Below are positions 53,957 to 64,000 of a stretch of 64,000 bases of DNA, piece after piece (within the stretch, counting starts at the first letter, position 1; the number at the start of each line of letters is the position of its first letter). The translations under genes were made by a program, and so were the position numbers. A model generated the notes under the pieces. That model was given only the letters and a program-made list of their open reading frames with translations. It was not told the DNA's origin and ran no database searches. This DNA is from Favolaschia claudopus (taxonomy: Eukaryota > Basidiomycota > Agaricomycetes > Agaricales > Mycenaceae): the NCBI GenBank assembly GCA_037176885.1, contig JAWWNJ010000005.1, positions 3,100,001-3,164,000 on the forward strand. The letters are read 5' to 3'.

Positions 53957-55718
53957 ATGTCTAACAACGTCTCCGTTCATATTGGTACGTCTCAAATTCC
54001 TCTGATTATCTTTGATCACATCTCAAGGCCGATGCTGCACAGGTGGCGGACTAGGTGGCGTAGGGGGATAGTGCACATGGGTCTGCTGGAGAGGGTGGTA
54101 CCGGGCAAGGCGCATCCCTGACCCAGAATTTTCATGCAAGTTCTCAGCCGGTCACTTTCGTGAGTAATCAGTGCACAATGCAAATGGCCATCACAAAAAC
54201 TGGAGCTGATGGGTCATGGCAGTCTGCTCAAGACATCCCATCGCTTGCATCTGAAAGCGATATTTATATATCTAAAATGTTGGACTGCAATCGAGGTTAC
54301 CCCCTCTTGTTCCCGGCGCCGCAGCCGCATCACCCGAACATAAGCAGTGGCATCGCTATCGGCGATGTCGGGACCATCACTTCTGAAGGGGGATTTGATT
54401 ATCTCTTCAACGTTTTCTCGTCTGCGAATACACTCTGCCCACATGGATTCCATCCCCTACCGCGGGATGACCCAAATCGGCTCAACGCCAGCTCATCGGA
54501 GGTCGAGAGTGAGGACATTGACCCCGGATGTTATTGCTCGAAACCCATTAAACATGATATTGGTGATCCTTCGTGTGTATAATTCCCCAAAGACAGAGGC
54601 AAAGACACTGACTTCGAGGGGAAATGTAGGCAATACATTTTCCACTGCAGCGGTACATGCGGCGCTATTCTTGCTTTTCCAAGGGGAGCACGCCTCCAGC
54701 AGCTCAAAGACGGTGTCCTTCATTTGCGTCAGTACGCCGCTGAGAATGCGAAGAGCTGGTATCAAGTTGTGATCAACGAGAGGGGTAGAGATGTTGGTAA
54801 CAGTGAACTCTTCCTTGTAACGGGGCACGAGAAAGTGCAATCGTGGGGCATAGCGCACTACTCAGCACATCAAAAAGATGAAGACGTCAAGCTCACCTTT
54901 CGAAATGCACCAGGCAGCACTGGATATACTTGGGATCCTGCACCACTCAGCCGAGTAAAGTTGAAGGAGCATGGTCCTGTGGACGGGTCTTTATCTTAAA
55001 CGCTATTTTTGCGAGGGTGGACAATCGGTCTTGGGTCCAACTTGGGTCCGAGGTGTGGCGCGAGGAGTTCCCAGGTGCGAGTTCGTCAACGGAATTGGGG
55101 TCCTCCATATGGTCGTGGCTTATATCGCGCCTCCGACGTGGAATGGGACTCAATCCTCCGCCAGTTGTTTTTACTTTTCATCCGGTTCGCACCAAGGTAA
55201 ATGGGATGTTCTACTTCAATCGGGGATTGAACCTTTTCGAGCCAGACTTGCAATCCATCAGTTCTTATAAATAACTACATCCTTTGTCAAGTGAGATTTT
55301 GTGCTTTCTATTTTGATGCCAGCATTCATTGAGAGTTCAGGTTCCATCCGCCACCGTGGCCTTCAGCCACACCGATGATTGGTCGACTCTGCTGGAGAAG
55401 GTGCGCAAGCGCTTTTGAAAAAATGTATCTTTCGTATGCTGCAGCTCACTCATTTTTAGAGTCCCGAAGTTGACCTGCTCGAACCAAGCAACGTCTATAC
55501 CCACATTCAGACGCACTTTAAGATTGCGAGCGAAGGAGGTGAGCTTTCCATCATTGATGCGAATGGTGTTCAAATCGAAGACCGTGACAGGAGCTGCATT
55601 CCTCGAGCCGAGAGAGAAGAGTTCGGATGAACACGATATCGCTAGTTTGGATGATAATATTAGTCGGGTTGGTTTTGGTAAGGACACACCGTGGTCGAGA
55701 TACAGTCCGAGTCGGTGA
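53957..55718 (+). pseudogene. GDVG-family copy 2, without TEA domain, multiply broken
   Basis: ATG at 53957 starts exon 1 (MSNNVSVHI), with the same exon-intron layout as copy 1. It keeps RGYPLLFPAP, IAIGDVGTITSEGGF, GRDVGNSELFLVTGHEKVQSWG, NPSVLINNYIL and ATVAFSHTDDW. Lesions: a stop and frame change in the glycine-rich exon 2 near 54068; TAA at 54997-54999 where the paralogues have Gln; and an 11-bp tandem duplication (CTTGGGTCCAA, 55030-55049) that shifts the frame. Its last exon follows copy 1 as far as FLEP(R/K)E and a Ser/Pro-rich tail, but stops at 55718 before any TEA domain. It then runs straight into the upstream part of copy 3, so the TEA exons are missing rather than displaced. 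Confidence 0.75.
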
Positions 55719-55742
55719 CATCTTAGCTCAATAGACGAGCAG

Positions 55743-57681
55743 CGTGTTACCGCCTTCTCCATTCACCCTGGTATGACTGGATTTCTCTGATTACTCCTAT
55801 TTTGAACACAATGCTTTGCAGACGGCGGCAGACAAGTAAATATTCAAGTGCGTGGTTAGGCGAGTGCATTACAGAGATGGACCTGATGGTTCCTTTCTTG
55901 GCAGTCTGCTCAAGATTATCGACCTCCTCCTCCATCTCCAAGCGAGATATATATGTCTCACATGTTGTTGCAAAAGCGAGGCTACCCACTCTTTTTCCCG
56001 GCACCTCCAGCCCATCACCCGAACATCAACCGCGGCATCGCTATCGGCGATGTGGGATGCATTGATGAGGGGGGATTTTATTATCTCTTTATGGGCGATA
56101 TACTGTGCAAAAATTCAGCGCAGTTTACAGGGCTTTTGCAAACAACTTACATCTTTGGTAGCAAGTTGATTTGCTTGCATCTCGAGGGTGGCTGCATCTG
56201 TCATTTTGGTTGCATCTTGCTTAGCATCTCCAAGTTGGTTCAATGGTTGCATCTCAGCAAACGCTTGGCATCGATGCGGTAGAATGATCGGCCATCTGAT
56301 TTTGATCTTGAGTTGATTCGGCTTGTGATGCAGTACTTTCGAGGCGAGTTAGACGGTGTGTGGAACGGTACACAAATATTGGGGCATGTACAGACTTACT
56401 TTGGAGAACTCTACAACACAAACCCCACAGGAATTTGTAGCGAAAAGGCCGCTTCGGCTCTGTCTCTGCACAATGAACATACTTAGCGGGTCTCTCAAGA
56501 TCAAACTGAATGTACCTGGTTCTGTGCGTGAATGATCGATGAATTCACTTTTATTCAGTACCATGACCTCTATGTCAAGCTTTAGGCATAGTTTGGAAGC
56601 CCCCCGTCAGTCGTGCCTTGAATTTTGCGCCGTTGCCGAATCTGCCCCTGATGCCGTCGATGTCGGCAGGCGAATGCGATCAAAATCTACTCGAAGGTCT
56701 ACAGAGTCCGAAGTAAAACGACGACTTGGTAGTTGCCACCATGTCCGGTAAGATGTGTCCGCGACCCGAGTTGTAAGCATCCTTACAACATAGTTGCAAG
56801 TTGTAGCCATGAAGGGTGTAAGTTGCCGAGAAAGTTGTAAGTTGAGTTGAAACCCTGTTTTCAGTTGAGTTGTAAGCACTTATAATTTTTGCACAGTATA
56901 TGTGCCATATCTCTTCAATGTTTTCTCATCTGCAAATAAGCATAGCCCAGATGGATTCGAACCCTTCAAGGTCAAGGACGAGTCGGAGGATTTATCCAGA
57001 AATAGCTTAGACCCCCACTATTATGCTTCATCCACGGTTCAATGTGAGGCGACAGATGATTCTTCGTACGTATGATCACCCAGCGACATACCCCAGGAAG
57101 CTGACTTCCTGTTGAAATGTAGGGAATATATTTTCCACTGTAGGGGACCATGCGGCGCTATTCTTACGTTTCCAAGGGGATCCCAGCAAGAGCAGTTGGA
57201 GAATGTTGCCCAATTGTCCAACTACACAGTGGAGAATGCCCAGAGCTGGTACCAATACGTGCTCAATGAGCTGGGAAGAGATATTGGCAACGGTAGCCTA
57301 TTCCTTGTGACCGGGCACGAGAAAGCGCGGTCATGGGGAATGGTGTCCTACTCAGTACATCATCAAGACCAGAATCTCACCCTCGAATTTCGAAATGCAC
57401 GAAGTTGCGCTGGATATGGTTGGGAAGATGAATCGTCCAAAGAAGTGCATCAGACAGTGTTGAAGAACCATGATCCTATGCATCGGGAATTGAAGAACCA
57501 CGATCCAGTGGACGGACCTTGGAATCAAACATTGTTTTTGTATGGGTGGACAATCGATCTTGGGACCCACGTCTGGCGCGAGGTTCTCAGTTCGCCAACT
57601 GCGCAGACTAGCTCGATCTGGGCGCGGCTGTATTCGCGCCTCCTACGAACAGAACCCGATGTTACTTTGCATCGTTATTAG
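55743..57681 (+). pseudogene. GDVG-family copy 3, interrupted by a hAT-like element and 3'-truncated
   Basis: Exon 1 has lost its ATG, and exon 2 has lost most of the glycine-rich leader. Exon 3 keeps MLLQKRGYPLFFPAP and IAIGDVGCIDEGGF, then is cut by the insertion 56090-56907. Coding resumes exactly after the 8-bp duplicate with NVFSSANKHSPDGF. Exon 4 (57121 on) is open and carries GRDIGNGSLFLVTGHEKARSWGM, plus an internal 30-bp duplication (LKNHDPMHRE, LKNHDPVDG). It ends at TAG 57679-57681 without the NPSVLIN, SHTDDW or TEA parts. The gene is therefore dead at both ends and in the middle. Confidence 0.75.
56082..56915. mobile_element. 818-bp hAT-like MITE inside copy 3
   Basis: Element 56090-56907 is flanked by exact TATCTCTT duplicates (56082-56089, 56908-56915). 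The ends are inverted, sharing TATACTGTGCAAAAATT just inside (left 56098-56115, right 56884-56901 in reverse). The left interior repeats TTGCATC words, and the right interior repeats AAGTTGTAAG words. No transposase is present. Confidence 0.85.
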
Positions 57682-60240
57682 GCGCTATAAATTCTACATA
57701 TTTGAAAGTAGTCAGAATACGAAACTACGGGTAACGGACTCGATCGAAGCGCAGGTACGGGAGTGGATGAGGGAGCAAACTACGAGAGAACAAAGTACTT
57801 ATTACTTGGTTGAGCTGAGAAGAAGTGGTTTCGGGTGTTGAATAACTCGGTAGGCGTGTCAATATTGCTTGAATATCACAGTAATAATTATAAGAAGGTG
57901 TGGTCGGAAGTTTCTTACGCTCGAATTTCCTTTCGCAACAGCTTGAGAGCGAAATCAAACTGTGACATTCACTCAACATCATTGACATTCCAACGGTTGA
58001 CTGTTGAGTGCGACCCGAACCGGCACGGTAAGTATTCTAAGTTCAATGCGAGAGCAATCTTCCGGCATATCACCTTTCTCTGCTGTATCTCGCTAGTTTT
58101 TCGCTCTATCAAATTCCCCCCCGGACCCCCCGAAGTCAAAGCGTATAGCTGCAGACTGACAGCGAAGGCACAAGCCTGAGATCAAATCCACCCCGCCCTT
58201 GCCTTCGTCGCCTTCGACTCTTGGGAGATGTGCGTCAGTTCCCTCTACCTCGGACCTCCATTCCTCGTTTGCATCTTCCTCGTTTCTCCATCCATCCTAT
58301 CCGGTCTACGGGAAGGCAGCCAATTAACACTCCTCAGCTAAACACAAGTCACCTGTTCATTTGGTCAAGTTGTGCAATCAAATTTTATGACCTTATTTAT
58401 CGTTGAAAATTATTTGGTTTTGCACGGAAGGTTGCGCTCAGAGATTGCGGCCGCTTGCGTGGTTGTCAACCGAAGTTTTGATCACTAACGAGGTTGTTGA
58501 CGGAAGTTAGAGCATCGAGCCGAGGTTCAAGACTGAGGTATCCTGGGCATTTTGAACTTCAGGTACGTGTCTTTGGAGTAGTGCATGTCACCAGAACCTT
58601 ATTCAGCTCTCAAAAAATAGTAAACAACCAGTAAACGAAGACAGGGTCGTCCGTGCCGTAGAGAGATCAGATGATGGCAACAATCTAATGTGATCCGCCA
58701 GCTCTTGGAGGAGTTTCTCTACGAAAATAGGCGATGGCTGGGTGAGGATTCAGTCAATTTGCAGACCCACATAAATTGAAATTGATACATTAATACATTC
58801 TAAGCCTCTACTCCCAGCTGTAAGTGATTTTCACTCAGAGGCAATGTTTGAATGAATATTGCCATGAAATTCATAAATCACTGTCTGTTGATGATACTTC
58901 AACAAGAAAGCTTCTGAAAACAGCTCGCAGTAAACTCCACTGAAGATGCCAGTAGAGTTCAAAATGGGCAGCGGTCTTCTACTCATCCGTGCCTTCCGTG
59001 AACCGTGAGAATTGTTGATCAATTTAGCCGATTCGGCTATGATCGGCCAGCCTCGGACCTCGGACCTCTACCTCCATCAGCACTCGAAACCTCAGACTGC
59101 AACAGCGCAAACCATAGACTAAGTTCCAATTGGCAGCATCTGAAAATAAACAATGAAAAAAGCTTTTACAAAATTTGTTGGTTATCGAGTTCTGTATATA
59201 TGCCCGGCTTGCACCGTAAACGTCTGCTACTAAAAATCAGTATTCGAGAAAACACTTTCTTCCAAAGTGCGGCGCAGCGCATCAATAAATAACTATCGGA
59301 CCGGCCGCGTAATACTACCTACCTACCAATCGATCGTTGTCAATAACTATTCACTTTTTTTTGGACTGTCTCGTAAGATTTGGGAATCACAACCCTGCAT
59401 ATCAATATCGACATAAGTGCAGAAAGCCATTGCATTTTTATTCCTTTGTCACCAATATCACGACTCGGGGAGTCGGAAACACGACACACCAAGGTCGGGC
59501 GACCCGAAATTTCATTACTTATTGCCTGTGTGATACAATTGAGCAAAAGCCCCCTTGAGATACTTCTGTTAGCCTCTTTGATTTCCTTGAACTTTTGTTG
59601 AACTTCAACTCGGCATTCACCGAAGCGGAACTTTCCGTGAATTGATAGCTCCATTCGTGTACCGACCGAGACTTGGACACCGCATCCGCAGTAACTGCGG
59701 CCGACTGCCACCCTCTCCGACAAGTTTTTCCTTTTACCTCTGCTCATCCCGCACGCAAAATGGTGCCGCTGGCGCTGTCGACGACGCTCGAGAAAAGGAA
59801 GACGATGGATCTCGGCGTTGACCGCATCAGTCAAATTTTATTGTCGTCACCGCCCTCACGTCAGCGTTGACGACGAACGGCCTTGCCTCCCCGCTCATCG
59901 TCCTCACCATCTCTCCAACTCGCAAGATGCGCCTGCCGCAAGCCCGCCTCGTCGTTGTCGCTGTGCGGATAGTCGGCGTCGGCCTCGTTTCTGGCCACGC
60001 TACTCGTGTGAGTGGTCTCCTACCCCCAATCCCCGATTCGCATTCTTGCCCTCGCTGACGATGCATGTGTGTGCTACAGCGCGGTGAACCCAACCGCGAC
60101 TTTGGACCTTTCGGCGGCGGTTGAATGCCACTCAAATAAATAACGCTACTAACACCTCTGATCCTATCGTCGTGCGTCTTTGCCTCTCCTCTCAAATCTT
60201 ACTCCACTCCACGCTGACCTATCCATTCTGCATTTTGCAG
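57682..60240. other. intergenic region with the duplicated 59640-60110 block
   Basis: No complete gene is supported. 59640-60110 is a co-linear paralogue of 22540-23010. Within it ATG at about 59926 opens a short frame with a hydrophobic, signal-peptide-like stretch (RLVVVAVRIVGVGLVSG) ending at a GTGAGT, which could be the first exon of the membrane protein that follows; the phase to the next exon did not work out. Confidence 0.4.
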
Positions 60241-60777
60241 CCCCCTGTGTCCTTATCCTCCGGCTTCATCAACGTCCCCTCTTCCGCTCCCTCATCCTCA
60301 TCCAGTTTCGTCACAACGTCCACCCTGCCTAGCGCCTCCGAGTCCGAGTCCGACCCCACTGCCACCGTCGTCGGCGTCTCCAGCGATAGCACCAGCACCA
60401 ACAACAGCACCGTCACAGCTATAGCCGCCTCCGTCGGCGCCAGCGTCGCCGCGTCTCTCATCGTCCTTGCCGGGATCCTCTTCTGCATGCGTACCCGTTC
60501 TCCTCACTCCCCCGCCAATCCCTTCAAGCCCAAATCTAAACGCTCGACATCCACAACCAACACCACCAACCCTGACGCGCAGACCGATCTCTCCTGGCGC
60601 CTAACCTCCCTCGAAACGGAAGCTTCCGCTCTTCGCGAACGCGTGGCGCGGTTGGAGGCGAGGGGGAGGCGGAGTAGGGAAGGGGCGGCTGCGGTGATGT
60701 ATACGAATGAGAAGGACGATGGGATGGGGATGGTGGAGGGGAGGGCGAAGGATTGTCCGCCGACGTATGTTGATTGA
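60241..60777 (+). CDS. C-terminal exon of a single-pass membrane protein; 5' end unresolved
   Basis: After a clear TTTTGCAG acceptor at 60240 an open frame of 178 codons runs to TGA at 60777. It has a Ser/Thr-rich extracellular-type region, one transmembrane helix (AIAASVGASVAASLIVLAGI, codons about 60-79), and a cytoplasmic part with a charged helix (LETEASALRERVARLEARG) and a C-terminal CPPTYVD. This Ser/Thr-rich stalk, single helix and PPTY-like tail are typical of fungal cell-surface proteins of the Mid2/Wsc-like kind seen in basidiomycetes, often of unknown role. A preceding exon ending at GTC/GTGCGT near 60170 fits the phase but hits stops upstream, so the start is not called. Confidence 0.55.
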   Translation, partial: PPVSLSSGFINVPSSAPSSSSSFVTTSTLPSASESESDPTATVVGVSSDSTSTNNSTVTAIAASVGASVAASLIVLAGILFCMRTRSPHSPANPFKPKSKRSTSTTNTTNPDAQTDLSWRLTSLETEASALRERVARLEARGRRSREGAAAVMYTNEKDDGMGMVEGRAKDCPPTYVD

Positions 60778-63416
60778 GTGACGGTGGGTAGAGGGGGAGA
60801 GAAGATGAGAAGGGGAGAGGGGAGGGGAAGAGTGGCACAGTGACCAAGGACGAGGAAGGATACCACTGTCGGCAACGCACGCTGCAAGTCCCTATCGGCA
60901 GCGTCATCACCCTCGACGCCCTTCCCGCTCCATCGCCCGCTCACTACCCGCCGCTATCGACGCATCGACGCCCGCCTGCCAGTGCTCCTCATCGACGCCG
61001 CCACGATCTCCACTCCATCCCCATCTCCGCGCTGCATGCTTCGCCGCCGACGACCCCGATGACAAGCTCATCCGGGCTCTTTCGTCGACGTCGTGCTCGT
61101 ATCCACCACCATCACCATCCCCATCTGCGCGAGCTTGCATCGCCGTCTACTCACGCTCAGGACCACAAGCTCACCGACGCACGCCTCGTCTCGCGTCTTC
61201 GCTAGCGTCGACGTCGGTCTTCGACGCCCGCTCCGTCCCGTACAGCGACTTGATCGTATGCGTGCCCATCACCGTTTATTCCTCTGGCCCAAGTACGCCG
61301 TCTACGCATCGTCGCGTCGACGCTGCTTTCCTTCTACACCCTCTGCGTGTTCTCGTGCACTCACACCGACCGTCGACTTCACCGCTCTTTTACGCCTGAG
61401 CTTCCGATCGGCATTCCGCCCCCATCGCCCCGCAGCTTATCATACCATATGTGTATTCTGTGCGTGCCATATCACTCTGCCACGAATTGAAGACGACGTC
61501 GACCTCGACCGTGAATTGGAGAGTCCGGAGATGCGGGACGACATCCGTCTGAGCAGGGTGCTATCCACCTCGGAAGGAAGGAAAGGAGGAAGGAGGGGGA
61601 ATGATGAGTACGCTGGGAGGGTCAGGGGAAGGACGGTGGGAGGAGTCGGAGGAGATGAGAAGAGGAGGCGGCTGGGGTGGGGGGATAGGGAGTGGGACTG
61701 AGAGAGGGGGTCGTGAAGGAAGGTCGCGGAAGCCTCGACGCTCGACATGCGTCGTCTGTCGTTAACCCCGCTGAGGCCGCGCGCTCGACTCGTCGATGCC
61801 AATCCACCACCCTGCCTCCCCGCCAAGTCTGCGTCTCATGATTCTCAGCTCCCTCCAGCGCCTTCGACGGCGACGCCGTCCCGCTGCTTCCCCTCCGCAA
61901 CCTTCCGCTTCCTCCTGCGCCCGGACATCCATCTCATCGACGCCTGATCTTGCCCCACGCCCGCCCGCTCCTTCTCGTCGATATCATCCTCCTATTCTCT
62001 ACCGTTTCCATCCGCGTCTGCGCGACCTCCGCGCTTCGCCGCCGACTACCCATCAACTATAAGCCCACCGGCGCCTGCCTCGTCTCGCGTCTTCGTCTTC
62101 GCTTTCACCGCCCTAGCCGTCCTCGTCGCTGTCGATCTTCGAGGCGTGATCTTCAATCTTAGACATCCCGCCGCTCCCCGCCCCCGCCGCTCCTTATCGC
62201 AACTTATGCAGACCACATCTCGCCACCGCGGTCGTCGACGTCGTGAGCGTGAGCGCTTGAGCTTGGCCTTTAGTTTGAGAGTCCGGAGTCGGGAGCCGGG
62301 GAACGCGAAGGCGGGAATCGGGATTTGGGATGGGAGTCGGCATTCGTGGATCGGGAGTCGGGAAACGCGAAGATGGGAGTCGGGAGAGGTGAAACGCGAG
62401 TAGAGACCGAGGGCAAGGCATGGCGTTATTGGCGCTACTCTAAGAACACAGCAGCGAGGGAGCGAGGAGCCACGGAGGAATGGGGTGGCTTTGAGCTTGT
62501 GCGCCCCGGTGATGGTCTTGGTGATACGATGTCCTCCCGCCCTCCCTCTGTGCTTGTTTCGCCCACCGCGCTCGCTGCTTACCCCTTGCGCGCGTTTCGC
62601 CGCTCACCTCCTTGAGCACGATTCCATGATGATGCATGTTCTCGACGGCGGCTGCATTGCGCCTTCCGTTTTGAGCTCAAGAGTCGGCTCGCCGCCGACA
62701 ATCACGGTCTCATCTGTGCTGGTAGGCGCGGTACCTTCCCTTTGTGCTCGTTCGTCGCAGCTCAATGATATACACCTACATCTATGTGCGTTCGTACTCT
62801 CCCTGATAATGCACTTATTCACTACGGATTTAGAGTTCAATAGCTGCATAGCTCACACAGAGGCTTTCTGAATGCTTGCATTTTGGGTCAGATTTGTCTT
62901 TATATCACTTCATATAGGTACTCGTTTCCTACTTTTACTGTTCTTTCTGTACCATGTTACTTAGCTCGATGTGAAATGCATGTACGATACATCCGGATCC
63001 CCTTTTCACGCTGGCTAACCAATGTCGAATTGAAATCAACCCACGCAGCCCGTGTCCACTCCCATCCTGATTGCAGTGGGTGGAGAGGCGCGGGCGGGAA
63101 AGAGTGGTTTTGTCCTTCTAAATTGGAATCGCCACGAAACCGAGTCGTCGACCTCTCGAAGCAAAGTGAGTCAAAAATTCTCCTTCCACTCCATCTCTCC
63201 CAGCTGTTCGTACGTCAGCCCACTCAGCAAACCATAGGAACGGTCTCAAATTCCTGGCTCAACAAATACCGTTGAATAAGTATAATCTGGATGTTCTCTG
63301 AATTTTCCGCCAGCTAATATTCAGCCGGCGCGGCTTGATTTCGGCAGAGTAAGTATTTGAACTGATCGCGAAGTTGTTAAGCATCGCCTTCACTTCTCTC
63401 TCTCTCACTAACGACG
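60778..63416. other. GC-rich low-information region and promoter of the right-edge gene
   Basis: 60900-62600 is full of CTCGACG, CGTCGC and similar words, giving long overlapping frames on both strands with Pro/Arg/His-rich translations that look non-coding. 62630-63416 returns to ordinary composition. No gene is supported. Confidence 0.45.
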
Positions 63417-64000
63417 ATGATCGATCTCATGAAGACTCTGAATCTCAAGGGGTTTCTTGGGCGGCGAACCCGCGATTCAGCTGCAGAATCGTATATTCCA
63501 GATTACATCCGGAGGCTCAGGAGCGGACTTGTCCTCCTGCTCAGCAGGGTAGATGCAATACTTGACGGCACACCTTTTAAAATTCCCATTAGTGTCGTCA
63601 ACGCTGTCGTCGATCTAGCACAGGTAAGCGTATAGAGGACACCTCTGGTAATATCGAGCGGGTTTAGATGAATCTACAGAGCGTCTCGGATAACAACGCT
63701 GGCTTGCGAGCACTGTTCCAGGAAGTTTCACACCAACTCGAGATCGTGAATTCAGCTTTACTGGACGCTCCAACTTCACAGGGAAAAGAACGGATTCTCA
63801 AGTTTTCCGAGTACGTCTGCAGTCCAAATGTTTTCTCTGCTTCTACTGAGACTCGACTTTGAGATTCTTAAAAACAGAGTTGAACGCCATAGAGACGCTC
63901 ACGAAGCGGAGTTCATTCAAGCGAATTTTGGAGAGTGATGAAGATATCAAGACGATGGATGCCGCCATGAGAAGAATCGATACATGTCTTAGATCCTTCC
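63417..64000 (+). CDS. start of an NLR-type protein: N-terminal helical domain, truncated by the window edge
   Basis: ATG at 63417 begins exon 1 (63417-63623, 69 codons, ending VVNAVVDLAQ). Exon 2 runs from 63668 or 63680 to 63810 (DNNAGLRALFQEVSHQLEIVN to KERILKFS). Exon 3 from about 63878 continues LNAIETLTKRSSFKRILES, then MDAAMRRIDTCL, to the window end. This amphipathic helical pattern resembles the MLKL/HeLo-like N-terminal helper domain found before nucleotide-binding domains in agaricomycete NLR-type proteins. No NB-ARC or NACHT is within the window. With canonical splice sites the exon 2-exon 3 junction is out of frame by one base, so a frameshift, a mis-chosen donor or a dead gene are all possible. 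Confidence 0.5.

Noticed and set aside
60900..62600. Several long plus and minus frames, His/Arg/Pro-rich
   Set aside because: Composition reflects repeated CTCGACG/CGTCGC words; frames are open on both strands simultaneously and no motif is present.
1..64000. CRISPR arrays, bacterial operons, ribosome-binding sites, rRNA genes
   Set aside because: No regularly spaced repeats of CRISPR type and no rRNA sequence were seen; gene structure is clearly eukaryotic with introns, so prokaryotic signals are not expected.

Overview
The window looks like a gene-poor, repeat-rich segment of a filamentous basidiomycete genome, most likely an agaricomycete. The grounds are short (about 45-85 nt) GT-AG introns, many small exons, protein families known mainly from Agaricomycetes (a GDVG-type uncharacterised family, TEA/ATTS proteins, glycine-rich NLR-type leaders), and dense nested transposons. 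Nothing prokaryotic is visible. All exon structures were read by hand from splice signals and phase; no database search was possible. Family names are from recall.

Left part (1-19.2 kb) holds the ordinary genes: the 5' end of an unknown gene running off the left edge; a conserved hypothetical protein (862-1697, minus); a metallo-beta-lactamase-fold hydrolase (6483-7599); a convergent cupin gene (7707-8452, minus); a small unknown protein (8855-9453, minus); a short-chain dehydrogenase (15709-16994); and a weak small multi-exon gene (18623-19153). They are separated by a 3.7 kb inverted-repeat-bounded block (1961-5651) and a young, structurally complete Ty1/copia retrotransposon (9670-14495) with identical LTRs, a 5-bp target duplication, an intact 1402-aa polyprotein and a primer site matching an internal part of initiator tRNA.

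Middle (19.6-57.7 kb) is a duplicated locus split by transposons. Three paralogues of one multi-exon family lie at 19637-21886, 53957-55718 and 55743-57681. The first is fused at its C terminus to a TEA/ATTS DNA-binding domain; the other two lack that domain. Each carries inactivating lesions, and copy 3 is broken by an 818-bp hAT-like insertion. Between copy 1 and copy 2 sit a 622-bp hAT-like MITE (23045-23666), a 9.7 kb chromodomain Ty3/gypsy element (25628-35310), a 13.3 kb hAT element with about 250-bp terminal inverted repeats (35758-49015) and a 3.3 kb pogo-superfamily DDE element (49922-53250). The hAT element contains a decayed hAT transposase, a Tigger-like relic and a further 3.4 kb insertion.

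The gypsy element is the most unusual object. Its gag and pol are joined by a textbook -1 frameshift signal, and it carries an intron-containing antisense gene for a Zn(II)2Cys6 protein between pol and the 3' LTR.

Right part (57.7-64 kb) has GC-rich, low-information DNA, a duplicated non-coding block (59640-60110, similar to 22540-23010), the C-terminal exon of a single-pass membrane protein (60241-60777), and at the right edge the start of a gene resembling the N-terminal region of agaricomycete NLR-type proteins (63417 onward).
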